Source of the DNA: DATJBF01 sp035516795
GTDB taxonomy: Bacteria > Verrucomicrobiota > Verrucomicrobiia > Palsa-1439
DNA length: 64,000 nt
Assembly: GCA_035516795.1 (NCBI GenBank)
Contig: DATIZX010000088.1
Span: 1-64,000 of the forward strand
Direction of reading: 5' to 3'
Part shown: positions 22,744 to 33,130 of the stretch, in pieces
Layout: each line of letters starts with the position of its first letter
Numbering within the stretch: position 1 is the first letter of the stretch
The notes under the pieces: model-generated
Told to the model about the DNA's origin: nothing
Database searches by the model: none
Seen by the model: the letters and a program-made list of their open reading frames with translations, nothing else
Translations under genes and position numbers: made by a program

Positions 22744-25700
22744 ATGAAATCCTCTGGATGGCGATTTTGCGCACTTGTTGGTCTCATGTGCGTGGTGGGC
22801 CTGTTCCTTTCCCAGCGTGCCCCCCATGCCCAGCCCACGACGACTCCTACCACGAAAAGCAGAGTCATCATTTATCCCTCTGGAAACCAAAGCATTGCAG
22901 AGTTGAGAGACATGGGCATCAGCAATGCCGACAATTACGGCTCATACTGGGTTGCGACGGTATCTGACAGTCAATTCGAGGCGCTCAAAAAAGCCTACGG
23001 CGACCGGGTGACGAAAGCAAATGACTTGAATCGAATCTTCCTGAGCAGGATGACGATTGACACCGGCGTGGGCGAACCGTCAATTCCGCGCCAGCTTCGA
23101 GAGCAGACAAATGATAGCAGCAAGCGATTGCGGCTGGTTCAGTTCAAAGGCCCCATCAGGCCGGACTGGATCGGGCAGATGAAAGCCGCTGGGGACATTA
23201 GCATCGTATCGTATATTCCGAACGATGCGTACCTCATCTGGCTCGATTCCCAAGCTGAGCAGAAGCTTGCAGGTCTCATTGATCCCAAGGGCCCGGTCCA
23301 ATGGATCGGAGCGTTTCATCCGTACTATAAAATCTCGCCGGAACTTGTATCGGCTTCTGGACCACAATCGATCAAGGTCCGCGTGAACGTGGTGGATCAA
23401 CCACACGCCGAGAGCGAAGCGTACGGGTTCGGCGACGTCAGAGACTCGTTGAGGCGCGATGGCCAAGAGATCATTGAGATGAGTGTGCCGGCATCGAACC
23501 TGACACAAATCGCGCGCCTTCCGGATGTGTTTTGGATCGAGAAGGAGTGGCCGAAGCACATCTTGGATGAAGTGCAGGACTTGACGCTCGTCACACAGAC
23601 CAATGAGCCTCCCTTATTTTCGCCCACGCCTCCGCCGCCTGTTTCCACTGGTATTCACTATTTGGACTGGCTAACCAATACGGTGGGCGGCGGAATGACC
23701 GCATTCCTCAATCCAAGCACCTACCCTGTAGTAGACATCGCCGACACGGGTCTGGATAATGGAACTGGCCGTCCATTTCACCCGGCGTTCTATTATTTGG
23801 GCAACACGAATTCTTTCGCTCGCATCGAGTATCTGCTGCCTCCTTGGCTTGCGGGTGACCCGGTAACTCAGTTGGGTTGCACCACTCGCATATCGGATGA
23901 TGATTCGGCGGCGTTCAAACCCTTGGAAACGGCCGATCTCCTTGGACATGGAACGATGGTAGCGTCCATCTTGGCCGGGTACGATACCGGTACCAACATT
24001 GTCGGCAAGCCGAGTCTGGCGCTGCGAACCATTACTACAAATCGAACTGTGCATATCCCTGGAGCTGATGACCAAGGGAATGCTTTGGCTTGCCCCACAT
24101 CAGGTACCGCCAACGTCACAATCTTTCTTGACACGGGAGTGACCGATGTTTGCTTTACCACGAGTCATACTTTCACAAACTTCACGGTTTCAGTAGGGGA
24201 TACCAATTGCCCAATGGATTTTACGACGAACACTCTCTTCACTTCCGTTGTGGTCACCAATTTCAGCGAGATTAGGACCGACGCGGATGGATTTCAATAC
24301 GGTATGGGTGTTTCCCCGTTTGGTCTCATTGGCATCAACCGTCTTTGGGGGACAATGGAATCATCGGTGTTTTCAATAGGTGTGGTAAACAACGTTGCTT
24401 GCCTCCCTACCTACCACGCGACGGCTATTTGCCTCAACGACTTCGTCACCCTGATGTCCGAGGCGTATATTGGTTTTGCCCGGATCGAAAACAACAGTTG
24501 GGCTGACGATATTAGCACTACGGGAGACAATGGGGGCCGTTACACTGCGGACTCGCAGACATTTGACATAGGCGTGCGTGACGCCGTTCGATCGGACCCC
24601 AACTCGGTCTCGCCCCTGAATCAGGAGATGATCGTGGTCTTTGCCTGTAATGCACTCTTGGGTGATGCGGGCAACCAAGGGAACGCAGGCGGTTTCGCCG
24701 ATATGCGCGTGACCGCGCCGGCGACGGCCAAGAATGTCATCTCTGTCGGCTCGTCGGTAGTTCCACGGTTTGATTGTGGGAATGGCGGCAGTTCGCTCGA
24801 CATGTATTCTAGATCTGCAGCCGGTCGGACCGTTGATGCACGGATCAAGCCTGACATTGTCGCGGCGGGCGCTGGGGTTGTCGGGGCATTCGATCAACTG
24901 GCGGAGGGCATCGATATAGGTCTGACCGGGTTGACTACCACGAACTGTGATGCCAAAAACCTCGTCCCGTTCGCGCCGTATATCATCAACAGCATTGATC
25001 CAACCTGTAACAGTACCCAGACTCTTTACACGGCTTTATATGTGTGCGCCGGGGGCGGGAGCAGCTATGCGGCGCCCGCGGTATCCGGGGGGATTCAACT
25101 TTTGTGGTGGTATTTTGAACATCGGCTGACCAATGAAGTGGGCAAGGCGCTGTCACAGCCGAGTCCGGCGATGGCGAAAGCCTATCTATGCAATTCGGCG
25201 CGATACTTGCCGATCACCAACCCGCAAACGGGGACCAGGGACACCCTGCCTTCCATTTTGCAGGGCATGGGCGAGTTGGATTTACAGCGGATGTTTGATG
25301 GGGTCTCGCGAGTTTTGCGCGATGAATCTTCCCCGCGTGCCCTTGACGTGCCATTGGTTCCCACCAATCGCGCACCCCAGCAAACCTACTTCACCCAGTC
25401 CGGCCAAAGCTATGAAGTGCAGGGTAAGATACTGACGAATGATACTCCATTTCGTGTGACGGTGGCTTGGGTCGATGCACCGGGTCCTGTTTTGGCTTCG
25501 AAGGAGTTGGTCAACGATCTGGATTTGTCGGTGACCATCGGGGGAGTATTGTACAAAGGCAACGTTTTTAGTGAAGATCATTCCGTTTTTGGAGGCGGGT
25601 TCGATACCAGGAATAATATGGAAAACGTTTTTCTCCCGAGCGGTGGGGCGGTCACCGCAGGAGCCCCTTATCAAGTGGTCGTGACAGCGAAGACGATTGC

Positions 25701-28700
25701 GGGTCTTGGGGTAACCAACGTTGGCCCGGCTACCGTGAATCAGGATTTTGCGCTGGTCGTGTATAACAGCGGCACGGGCGCGTTTGACGACCCATTGGCC
25801 ACTTCGGATTCCCCGAATTTGCTGACCAATGACACTTGCCAATCGGCGATAGTCATTTCGAACATATTCTTCTCGTTCACAAACAATCTCACGAGCAGCA
25901 CGTACAGCGATGTCCATCCCAGTCCTTCTGCTGGCACGGGCGGGATCGAGGAATTCTTCAAGTTGCCGGTGCCAAACGAGGGAACACCGATTTCAGTTAA
26001 TTGTTCTGGCACGAATGCGGTGACCTCCATCTGGCGCGGGGACTGTGGCTCGCTGGAGGAAGTCATGTCGAGCGGTACGGTGCCGGCCTTACTCAATTTC
26101 ACCGCCGATGGAACCAACGACTACTACGTCGTTGTGGATGGGTACAATGGTGGGGATGCCCTGGTTCAGTTGAATGTCAGCGTGGAATGTCCGACGATCA
26201 CCCTTTCCCCTCTAAGTCTGCCCAACGGAAGCATTGGGCACCTTTACACCCAGACCGTCACCGCTACGAATGGCGTGCCCCCTTACAGGTTTGCTGTGAC
26301 TAGCGTCCAGAAGCCTCCTCCGGGGGTGCTCTTGTCTGATGCGGGTGTGTTGTCCGGAAATCCCACCACCGCCGGAAGCTATCCCTTTACTGTAACCGCT
26401 ACGGACGCGAATGGCTGCACCGGCGTAGCCACATATACGATTGTGATCACTTGTCCGACGATTTCGCTGCTTCCCGCTTCGCTCCCCGGCGCGACACTGG
26501 GCGTGCCCTATAGCCAATCGCTTTCTGCCTCTGGGGGCACGGCACCTTACGCGTTCACCGTCCTTACCGGAAGCGCGACGCTGGCTGGCGCGGGATTTTC
26601 GCTATCCAGTGCGGGTGTGTTATCCGGCACGCCAACACAAGCGGGCGTTTTAAATTTCACAATCGGCGTTACCGACGCACACGGTTGCACCGCCAGTCGG
26701 AACTATTCAATAATCGTGGGTTGCAGCGCCCTGACGATTCTGCCGCAAACATTGCCCAGTGCAGCAATTGCGGGGGCTTACGGCCAGACGCTTTCGGCAA
26801 GCGGTGGTGCCGGCAGCATCAACTTTGCGAAAACATCAGGTTCGCTGCCCCCCGGAGTCCTCCTGACCACTTCGGGGGTGATAACGGGGACGCCAACGGC
26901 GCTTGGTTCGTTCGGGTTTCAAGTGACGGCGACCGATGCCGCGAATTGCCAGGGATCACGCAATTTCGTTTTGAACGTCGGTTGTCCCTCTTTCGCGGTC
27001 ACTCCGCTCCTCTTGCCTTCTGGGAGCGTGGGAGGCATGTACGACCAAGGGTTGACCGTCAGCGGAGGAACTGCACCATACACGATTACGCAAGTGGGTG
27101 GTTCCTTGCCGGCAGGATTAACGCTTTCCAGCACGGTTAGTGATACGGCCACGCTTTCGGGTATCCCAACCAGCGGGAGCAGTGTTTTCACGCTGAACGT
27201 CAAAGACGCCAACGGATGCCAAACCAATTTCGTTTTCACACTGATTCTCAATGACAGTTGCCCCAACATCACCATATCGCCGACCAATCTACCGGATGCG
27301 ACGGCCGGCTTTGCGTACAGCCAGGTTTTGACTGCCACGAACGGGACGTCTCCTTACAAGTTCTCCATGTATAGCGGCGCCCTGCCTGCCGGGGTGACGC
27401 TTTCAACCGCCGGCGTCTTGTCCGGCACGCCGACGTCTGCCAGCAACGTGAGCTTTACCGTCGCGGCGATCGATGCGAGGGGCTGCGCCAGTTTGCAGGA
27501 TTACAGTCTCACCGTCGGATGCAGCGCCATCACCATTTCACCGTCGACATTTGCGACCGGGACCGTGGGCGTGGCTTACAGTCAACAGCTCACGGCGACA
27601 GGTGGTTTCCCACCCTACGTCTTCGCCGTGACCAGCGGGAGTGATACACTGGCCGGCGACGGGCTATCGTTGTCCAGCGCGGGACTCGTGTCTGGAACCC
27701 CCACCAATGCCGGCACGTTGGCCTTTACGATCTCGGCGACGGATACAGTAGGTTGCGTCGAGGATCAACTTTGCTTCTTGCCGATAAATCCGGCAACCGA
27801 TCTGGCGATCAGCGAAAGCATGGCGCCCGACCCGGGGATCGTGGGAAGCAATATCACTTACACGCTGGTGATCACGAACCTCACTTCGATCACCGCCACG
27901 AGTGTGACCGTTACGGACGTGTTGCCGTCGAGTGTGAATTTCGTGAGTTCTTCTTCCGGCTGTCCCGCCCCCGGTGGCGTGTTTGCCTGCAGTCTGGGTT
28001 CGCTGGCCGGCGGAACGGGTACGAACATTACCATTGTTGCTACCACCACCGTCGAAACGACCCTCGTCAATACAGCGAGAGTGTTCACCACCTTGTATGA
28101 TTTCAACACCAGCAACAACACCGTGATTATAAGTAACGATGTGGAAGCGGCAGTGATCCTTGGCGCAGCAACTCAAATCGTCAGTGCCAACGCGGGGGCT
28201 GCAATTGTCAGGGTGGACCGTCTCGGTCAAACTGCGTACCCTGTAACGGTCCAGTATTCCACGGTCGCTGACACAGCGAAGGCTGGTGTGGACTATGTGG
28301 CCACGGCAGGCTGGATGACATTTGCTCCTGGGGATACGAGCCAGATCTTCACAGTGCCCCTTCTCAACAGTGGCGGAAAGAACCACAAGAAAACCAACAA
28401 GATGTTGCGAGTGATGTTGGACAAGGTTTCCGGTGCCAGTCTGGGTGAACCATCCCTGGCAACGTTGGAGATTGTCGGGCGGAAGCTGCAGGCCTTCGCT
28501 GACGCGGATGGCGATATTGTGACGGTTAGACTTTCCGGACCCGGGTCGATGGAGATCTCATTGTCCGGAGATTCCCGTGCCCCCATCAATGAAATCGAGC
28601 TTTTCGATACGACTGCCAAGAGCCAGCTCTCGATCACCGTCAGGCGCAAGCACCACGGCGACGGATATGTCAATGTCGGCAGCATTGTCGCTCATGGAAG

Positions 28701-28842
28701 CCTCAAGTGCATCAACGCCAAGAAGGCGAAAATTGCTCAAGGCGGAGTTGAGGTCAGTGGGACGCTGGGCTGGATCAGAATTAATGGAGAGAAGAAAACG
28801 AAGGTAGGAGGCGCCGTTGGCGTCGGAGCGGCGGGGCAATGA
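22744..28842 (+). CDS. Giant secreted subtilisin-like (S8) protease with Ig-like repeats
   Basis: The protein has 2032 residues from ATG 22744, preceded by AAGGAG. A signal peptide (WRFCALVGLMCVVGLFLSQ) and an N-terminal region of about 300 residues shared with the next gene lead to the S8 domain: D334 in VVDIADTGLDNG, H402 in LGHGTMVAS, N584 in ENNSWADD and S774 in GGGSSYAAPAVSG (GSS instead of the usual GTS). After a P/PPC-like region come six He_PIG Ig-like repeats (about 1148-1682; each ends like AGVLSGTPT), a DUF11 domain (about 1683-1800), a Calx-beta domain (about 1800-1915) and a beta-rich C-terminus with 'GSIVAHGSLKCINAKKAKI'. It is probably cell-surface attached or released. It is the first of three related plus-strand genes. 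Confidence 0.9.
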   Translation: MKSSGWRFCALVGLMCVVGLFLSQRAPHAQPTTTPTTKSRVIIYPSGNQSIAELRDMGISNADNYGSYWVATVSDSQFEALKKAYGDRVTKANDLNRIFLSRMTIDTGVGEPSIPRQLREQTNDSSKRLRLVQFKGPIRPDWIGQMKAAGDISIVSYIPNDAYLIWLDSQAEQKLAGLIDPKGPVQWIGAFHPYYKISPELVSASGPQSIKVRVNVVDQPHAESEAYGFGDVRDSLRRDGQEIIEMSVPASNLTQIARLPDVFWIEKEWPKHILDEVQDLTLVTQTNEPPLFSPTPPPPVSTGIHYLDWLTNTVGGGMTAFLNPSTYPVVDIADTGLDNGTGRPFHPAFYYLGNTNSFARIEYLLPPWLAGDPVTQLGCTTRISDDDSAAFKPLETADLLGHGTMVASILAGYDTGTNIVGKPSLALRTITTNRTVHIPGADDQGNALACPTSGTANVTIFLDTGVTDVCFTTSHTFTNFTVSVGDTNCPMDFTTNTLFTSVVVTNFSEIRTDADGFQYGMGVSPFGLIGINRLWGTMESSVFSIGVVNNVACLPTYHATAICLNDFVTLMSEAYIGFARIENNSWADDISTTGDNGGRYTADSQTFDIGVRDAVRSDPNSVSPLNQEMIVVFACNALLGDAGNQGNAGGFADMRVTAPATAKNVISVGSSVVPRFDCGNGGSSLDMYSRSAAGRTVDARIKPDIVAAGAGVVGAFDQLAEGIDIGLTGLTTTNCDAKNLVPFAPYIINSIDPTCNSTQTLYTALYVCAGGGSSYAAPAVSGGIQLLWWYFEHRLTNEVGKALSQPSPAMAKAYLCNSARYLPITNPQTGTRDTLPSILQGMGELDLQRMFDGVSRVLRDESSPRALDVPLVPTNRAPQQTYFTQSGQSYEVQGKILTNDTPFRVTVAWVDAPGPVLASKELVNDLDLSVTIGGVLYKGNVFSEDHSVFGGGFDTRNNMENVFLPSGGAVTAGAPYQVVVTAKTIAGLGVTNVGPATVNQDFALVVYNSGTGAFDDPLATSDSPNLLTNDTCQSAIVISNIFFSFTNNLTSSTYSDVHPSPSAGTGGIEEFFKLPVPNEGTPISVNCSGTNAVTSIWRGDCGSLEEVMSSGTVPALLNFTADGTNDYYVVVDGYNGGDALVQLNVSVECPTITLSPLSLPNGSIGHLYTQTVTATNGVPPYRFAVTSVQKPPPGVLLSDAGVLSGNPTTAGSYPFTVTATDANGCTGVATYTIVITCPTISLLPASLPGATLGVPYSQSLSASGGTAPYAFTVLTGSATLAGAGFSLSSAGVLSGTPTQAGVLNFTIGVTDAHGCTASRNYSIIVGCSALTILPQTLPSAAIAGAYGQTLSASGGAGSINFAKTSGSLPPGVLLTTSGVITGTPTALGSFGFQVTATDAANCQGSRNFVLNVGCPSFAVTPLLLPSGSVGGMYDQGLTVSGGTAPYTITQVGGSLPAGLTLSSTVSDTATLSGIPTSGSSVFTLNVKDANGCQTNFVFTLILNDSCPNITISPTNLPDATAGFAYSQVLTATNGTSPYKFSMYSGALPAGVTLSTAGVLSGTPTSASNVSFTVAAIDARGCASLQDYSLTVGCSAITISPSTFATGTVGVAYSQQLTATGGFPPYVFAVTSGSDTLAGDGLSLSSAGLVSGTPTNAGTLAFTISATDTVGCVEDQLCFLPINPATDLAISESMAPDPGIVGSNITYTLVITNLTSITATSVTVTDVLPSSVNFVSSSSGCPAPGGVFACSLGSLAGGTGTNITIVATTTVETTLVNTARVFTTLYDFNTSNNTVIISNDVEAAVILGAATQIVSANAGAAIVRVDRLGQTAYPVTVQYSTVADTAKAGVDYVATAGWMTFAPGDTSQIFTVPLLNSGGKNHKKTNKMLRVMLDKVSGASLGEPSLATLEIVGRKLQAFADADGDIVTVRLSGPGSMEISLSGDSRAPINEIELFDTTAKSQLSITVRRKHHGDGYVNVGSIVAHGSLKCINAKKAKIAQGGVEVSGTLGWIRINGEKKTKVGGAVGVGAAGQ

Positions 28843-28939
28843 GTTGCCCAGTCCGCTTGAAGAATCGCTTCCGTCGCATGGGGCAATAGATTGGATTGGC
28901 GGAGGACTTCAATTACGGAGAACGATGGAGGAGCTTAGA

Positions 28940-31900
28940 ATGAAAGTGGCGCGACGCTGCAACTGGATACTGCTGAGTGTCAGCCTTGGATTGTTGATGG
29001 CCGTTCCGGCGTTCGCCCAAACACCGGGCAAGCGGCTTCACAAAATGCTGATCCACCCGGGTCGAAACGATTCGATCGCGCAACTCGAAAGCAGTGGGAT
29101 CACCAATGTGGAGAACTACGGCTCGTTTTGGCTCGTGCAGGCAAACGATGCACAGGAAGCCGCACTCAAGAAAGCTTTTGGCAGCCGCGCTTCTCAGGCT
29201 GATCAGTTCAACCGGATTGAGATGAGTTCCATTAGTTTGGACACCACTGAGCCTGAACCGGTCCTGCCGGATAACCTTCGCCAAACGAATCCAGTAGGAA
29301 AACGCCTGCGGCTCGTTCAGTTCCAAGGCCCGATTCAGCCGGAGTGGCTGGACCAACTCAAAGAAGGCGGCGCGGTGCAGGTGGTGAATTATGTTCCCAA
29401 TAACGCCTATGTAGTTTGGCTGGATCAATCCGCTGAAGACAACCTCGCTAAGCTCATAGCCCCATCGGGCCCCATTCAGTGGATTGGCCCTTATCATCCC
29501 TACTACAAGATGCGGCCTGATCTCTTGAACGCCCCTACGAGTACGATCGAGGTGCAGATTGGGTTCGTGAACACCCCCGACAGCGATCAGACTCTGTTGG
29601 CGATCAATCGTTATGCCATTGGAGAACCCGGCCGGTCTAAGCTGACGGGGGCGCAAATTGTCACGAGGATCACAGTTACTCCAGTGAGTCTCGTTGGCAT
29701 CGCGCAAATATCGGATGTGCTTTGGATCGAGCGCTGCGCACCATTGGAGTCGAAAGACGAAGTCCAGGACCTGATTTCGGCAGATCGCGTAAGCCAACCG
29801 CCCGGAAATGGACCCGTACCAGGCGTCGACGATTACTTGGATTTTCTAACAAACGTTGTCGGATTCAGCACAAATCCGGCGGAATATCCCATTCTTGATG
29901 TTGCCGATGAAGATGGGGAACAGGCTCTGAACTTCAACGATTTCTTTGAGTTTGGGAATCCGAGCAACACCACGCGTCTGGTAGGTTTTATCGGGTTGTG
30001 TGCTCCGGGCGCGACCTATTGCGTGACCCTTCCACACGCGCCATTCGTGATGTCCGTAGCATCAGGATATAACGACAGCAAGAGCGATCCTGTGAATTTG
30101 GATTCCAATGGATTCAGAAAGGGGCTCGGCATATCTCCATTTGGACGAATATCCAACATGGCTATTTTTAATCTTTCTGGCAGTGACTGTATCGTTTGTG
30201 TCCCCAACGCCAGTCATCCCTCGTTGCTGGACATTCCTCTTAACGAATACCAGGATTTCGGCGCTCGCATCTCCAATAACAGTTGGGGTCAATCGCCGGT
30301 CGCAGGTAATGGAGGCAATGTTGGTATTTATGATGGAGATTCTCTGGATTACGATATTGCTGTTCGGGATGCATTGGATTCCGGAAGCTCTGTTATCAAC
30401 ACCAACGGTCAGCCTTCGTTTTCGTTGGCACTGAATCAAGAGATGGTCACCATTTTTGCGGGAGGAAATGCCCAAGGGCTGGGAAGTGGCAATGGCGGAT
30501 TTGGAGATATTATTATCACGCCTCCCGCCACTGCCAAGAACGTGATTAGCGTTGGGGCCAGTGAGAATGTTCGCAGTTTGGCCGATGCGACCAACTGCGT
30601 CCAGTTTCCGAGCGAAGCGGATAATTCCTTCGATATCAGCACATTTTCCTCCTTTGGGCCGACTCTTGATCAACGGTTTAAGCCGGAGATCGTCGCTCCC
30701 GGCTCTGGAATTTTCGGAGTCGACGGATTTGCCACCTTTTTCACTCTTGTCGGCACAAACCTCGTCCCCGCGACCGGGAATGCATATACCTGCGCCAGCG
30801 GCACCAGCTTTGCTGCTCCGGCAGTTTCCGCAGCCGCGCAATTGCTGTGGTGGTGGTTCGAGCACCGCCTTCAGGACGAGCAGGGGCAGAATTTGTTGCA
30901 ACCCAGCCCAGCGATGGCCAAAGCTTACATATGCAATTCTGCCCGCTACCTCCCGCTCATCGATCCCAAATCGGGAGCCCTGGAATCATTGCCTTCAAAA
31001 GCCGAAGGAATGGGAGAACTGGACCTGGCGCGCATGTTTGACGGAGTGCCAAGATTGATTCGCGATGAGACGACAAGACGGGCCATTGATACCCCGTTGT
31101 CGACGACCAATCCGGTTCCTCAGCAGACGTTCTTCAGCCGCTCCGGACAGAGTTATGAGGTCAGCGGTGCCGTAGCGGATTCCACAAAGCCATTCCGCGT
31201 GACCGTGGCTTGGTTGGATGCTCCTGGTGACCCTACGGCATTCAAACAATTGGTGAATGATTTGAATCTGGAAGTGACCGTGGGCGGTCATACTTACTAC
31301 GGGAACAGGTTTAACGGCCCGGACTCTCTACCGGATCCCGCGAGCCAAAATCTGTCTGCTGATGACATCAACAACGTGGAAAGCGTATTCTTGCCCGCAG
31401 GACAAGCTGGCCCGTGGAGCGTCGTGGTAACCGCAGAGAATATTGCGGGTGCTGGCGTGCCCAATATCGATACGCCCGTGGGCCAGGATTTTGCCCTGGT
31501 TGTTTACAATGCCTCCGATGCGCCGTCGGCGCGTTCAGATGTGCCCAATTTGTCGACCAACGATTCGTGCCAGACCGCGGCTCCCATCACGACCTTTCCG
31601 TTTGCATTCACCAATAATCTCACGAAAGCGGTCTATCACAACGTTCATCCCAGTCCTTCCGCCGCAATCGGTGGGGCGGAGGAATTCTTCCAGATTAACC
31701 GGCCAACTACGGGGACTCAGTTCACCATCGATACGGTCGGCAGTAGCTTTAATACAGTCTTGTCCGTTTGGCGCGTGTTGGTCGTGCCGCAGCCGGTTTA
31801 TGTGAGCGGACCTTGCGGGGCCTTGATCGAAACAGTCTCCACTTTCTCGACCAATGTGAGTTCTCAATCCTCCGTTACATTCACCGCCGACGGTTCCAAC

Positions 31901-33076
31901 ACGTACTTTGTTGTGGTGGAACCACTGGATGATGGGCCGGGCGGTAATCTGGTGCTCAACGTCAGCGCGACCTCACAGGTTTCTCTCAGCGTGAGCAATC
32001 TCAACTTTGGCTCGCAAGTCGGTGGAACAACCAGCGTCGTGCAGACCGTTACGTTGACCAATTCATCTCCGGGGGGGATTAATGTTTCGGACATTGCCAT
32101 TGAAGGCGACGATCCTTCCGATTTCCTGTTGGTCTCACAATCTTGCCGGGGCCATACCATCCCGTCAGGCGGCAGTTGTGCCATTGGTCTGGCGTTCACT
32201 CCGACTACGACCGGCTTGCGCACGGCGCGTCTGGTGGTGCGGGATGACGCTACCGGCAGCCCGCGGATCGCGCAGTTGAGCGGCACCGGCCTTCCACCGG
32301 CGCCGGTCGTTTGCCTGGGCGCAACGAGCCTTGATTTTGGCAGCCAGGGTGTGCCCTCGACCAGCACGGTGCAGAACGTGATGGTCACGAACTGTGGCAC
32401 CACCAACCTGACGATCTCGGGAGTTGCGCTGATAGGGGCGAACGCCGGGAGCTTTCATATTGTCACCAACGCGTGCAGCACGCTCGCGGCGGGGGCCTCT
32501 TGTTCCATCGGCCTGATCTTCACCCCCACGGACGGCGGCCCGGTGGCGGCCACACTGGCGATCACCGATAATGCTGCGGGTAGTCCGCATTTGGTTTCAT
32601 TGACCGGAACCGGAAGCATTGGCCAGCCGGATGCCAGAATCGGGAAAACACGCAATCTGAAAACGATGCGGGGGGGAGGCGTGCTCAACTCGACAGGTGT
32701 AGGACAGAGAATTGTGCGGAACCTCCAACGCGGAGGAAACCATGCGGCGAAGTTCTTCATCGCCGTGAAAAATAAGGGCACCAGTCCGGATCAATTCACG
32801 GTCGAAGGAACAGGCAGCAGCGCAGGCTTCACCGTCAGGTACTTCCTCGGCGCTGCGGCTCCGGTCGATATTACCTCAGCCGTGGAAGCCGGGACCCATG
32901 CGAGCGGCACTCTCGCGCCAACTGCCGTGACCAGCGACGCCACGATGATACGCGTCCAGATCTCGGCCGACAAAAACGTGCCCAGAGGAACAGCGAAACA
33001 GTTCACCATCAAATTCACATCGGTTGCCGATCCGACCAAGGTGGACGTTGTGATTGCCAAGGTGATCGTGAAATAG
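28940..33076 (+). CDS. Secreted subtilisin-like paralogue with altered catalytic motifs
   Basis: The protein has 1378 residues from ATG 28940. The ribosome-site region (ATGGAGGAGCTTAGAATG) has the same layout as in the previous gene. A signal peptide (LLSVSLGLLMAVPAFAQ) is followed by a region homologous to the first subtilase. Ser is canonical (S623, CASGTSFAAPAVSA) and Asn is conserved (N447, SNNSWGQ). The Asp motif reads DVADEDGEQ (D323) instead of D-T-G, and the His motif reads LPHAPFVMSVASGY (H366) instead of H-G-T. Activity is therefore doubtful. The C-terminal half has a PPC-like domain and two ASPM/HYDIN-type domains ('LNFGSQVGGTTSVVQTVTLT', 'LDFGSQGVPSTSTVQNVMVT'). The He_PIG, DUF11 and Calx-beta repeats of the paralogue are absent. 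Confidence 0.87.
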   Translation: MKVARRCNWILLSVSLGLLMAVPAFAQTPGKRLHKMLIHPGRNDSIAQLESSGITNVENYGSFWLVQANDAQEAALKKAFGSRASQADQFNRIEMSSISLDTTEPEPVLPDNLRQTNPVGKRLRLVQFQGPIQPEWLDQLKEGGAVQVVNYVPNNAYVVWLDQSAEDNLAKLIAPSGPIQWIGPYHPYYKMRPDLLNAPTSTIEVQIGFVNTPDSDQTLLAINRYAIGEPGRSKLTGAQIVTRITVTPVSLVGIAQISDVLWIERCAPLESKDEVQDLISADRVSQPPGNGPVPGVDDYLDFLTNVVGFSTNPAEYPILDVADEDGEQALNFNDFFEFGNPSNTTRLVGFIGLCAPGATYCVTLPHAPFVMSVASGYNDSKSDPVNLDSNGFRKGLGISPFGRISNMAIFNLSGSDCIVCVPNASHPSLLDIPLNEYQDFGARISNNSWGQSPVAGNGGNVGIYDGDSLDYDIAVRDALDSGSSVINTNGQPSFSLALNQEMVTIFAGGNAQGLGSGNGGFGDIIITPPATAKNVISVGASENVRSLADATNCVQFPSEADNSFDISTFSSFGPTLDQRFKPEIVAPGSGIFGVDGFATFFTLVGTNLVPATGNAYTCASGTSFAAPAVSAAAQLLWWWFEHRLQDEQGQNLLQPSPAMAKAYICNSARYLPLIDPKSGALESLPSKAEGMGELDLARMFDGVPRLIRDETTRRAIDTPLSTTNPVPQQTFFSRSGQSYEVSGAVADSTKPFRVTVAWLDAPGDPTAFKQLVNDLNLEVTVGGHTYYGNRFNGPDSLPDPASQNLSADDINNVESVFLPAGQAGPWSVVVTAENIAGAGVPNIDTPVGQDFALVVYNASDAPSARSDVPNLSTNDSCQTAAPITTFPFAFTNNLTKAVYHNVHPSPSAAIGGAEEFFQINRPTTGTQFTIDTVGSSFNTVLSVWRVLVVPQPVYVSGPCGALIETVSTFSTNVSSQSSVTFTADGSNTYFVVVEPLDDGPGGNLVLNVSATSQVSLSVSNLNFGSQVGGTTSVVQTVTLTNSSPGGINVSDIAIEGDDPSDFLLVSQSCRGHTIPSGGSCAIGLAFTPTTTGLRTARLVVRDDATGSPRIAQLSGTGLPPAPVVCLGATSLDFGSQGVPSTSTVQNVMVTNCGTTNLTISGVALIGANAGSFHIVTNACSTLAAGASCSIGLIFTPTDGGPVAATLAITDNAAGSPHLVSLTGTGSIGQPDARIGKTRNLKTMRGGGVLNSTGVGQRIVRNLQRGGNHAAKFFIAVKNKGTSPDQFTVEGTGSSAGFTVRYFLGAAAPVDITSAVEAGTHASGTLAPTAVTSDATMIRVQISADKNVPRGTAKQFTIKFTSVADPTKVDVVIAKVIVK

Positions 33077-33130
33077 ATGGGAACGCCCGTCGTATTTGTG
33101 GCACTAACGAAAAGTGAAAAGGGTTGGAAT

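Noticed and set aside
28842..28940. Fusion of the two subtilase genes
   Set aside because: A stop codon ends the first at 28842, and the second has its own ribosome site and signal peptide at 28940.
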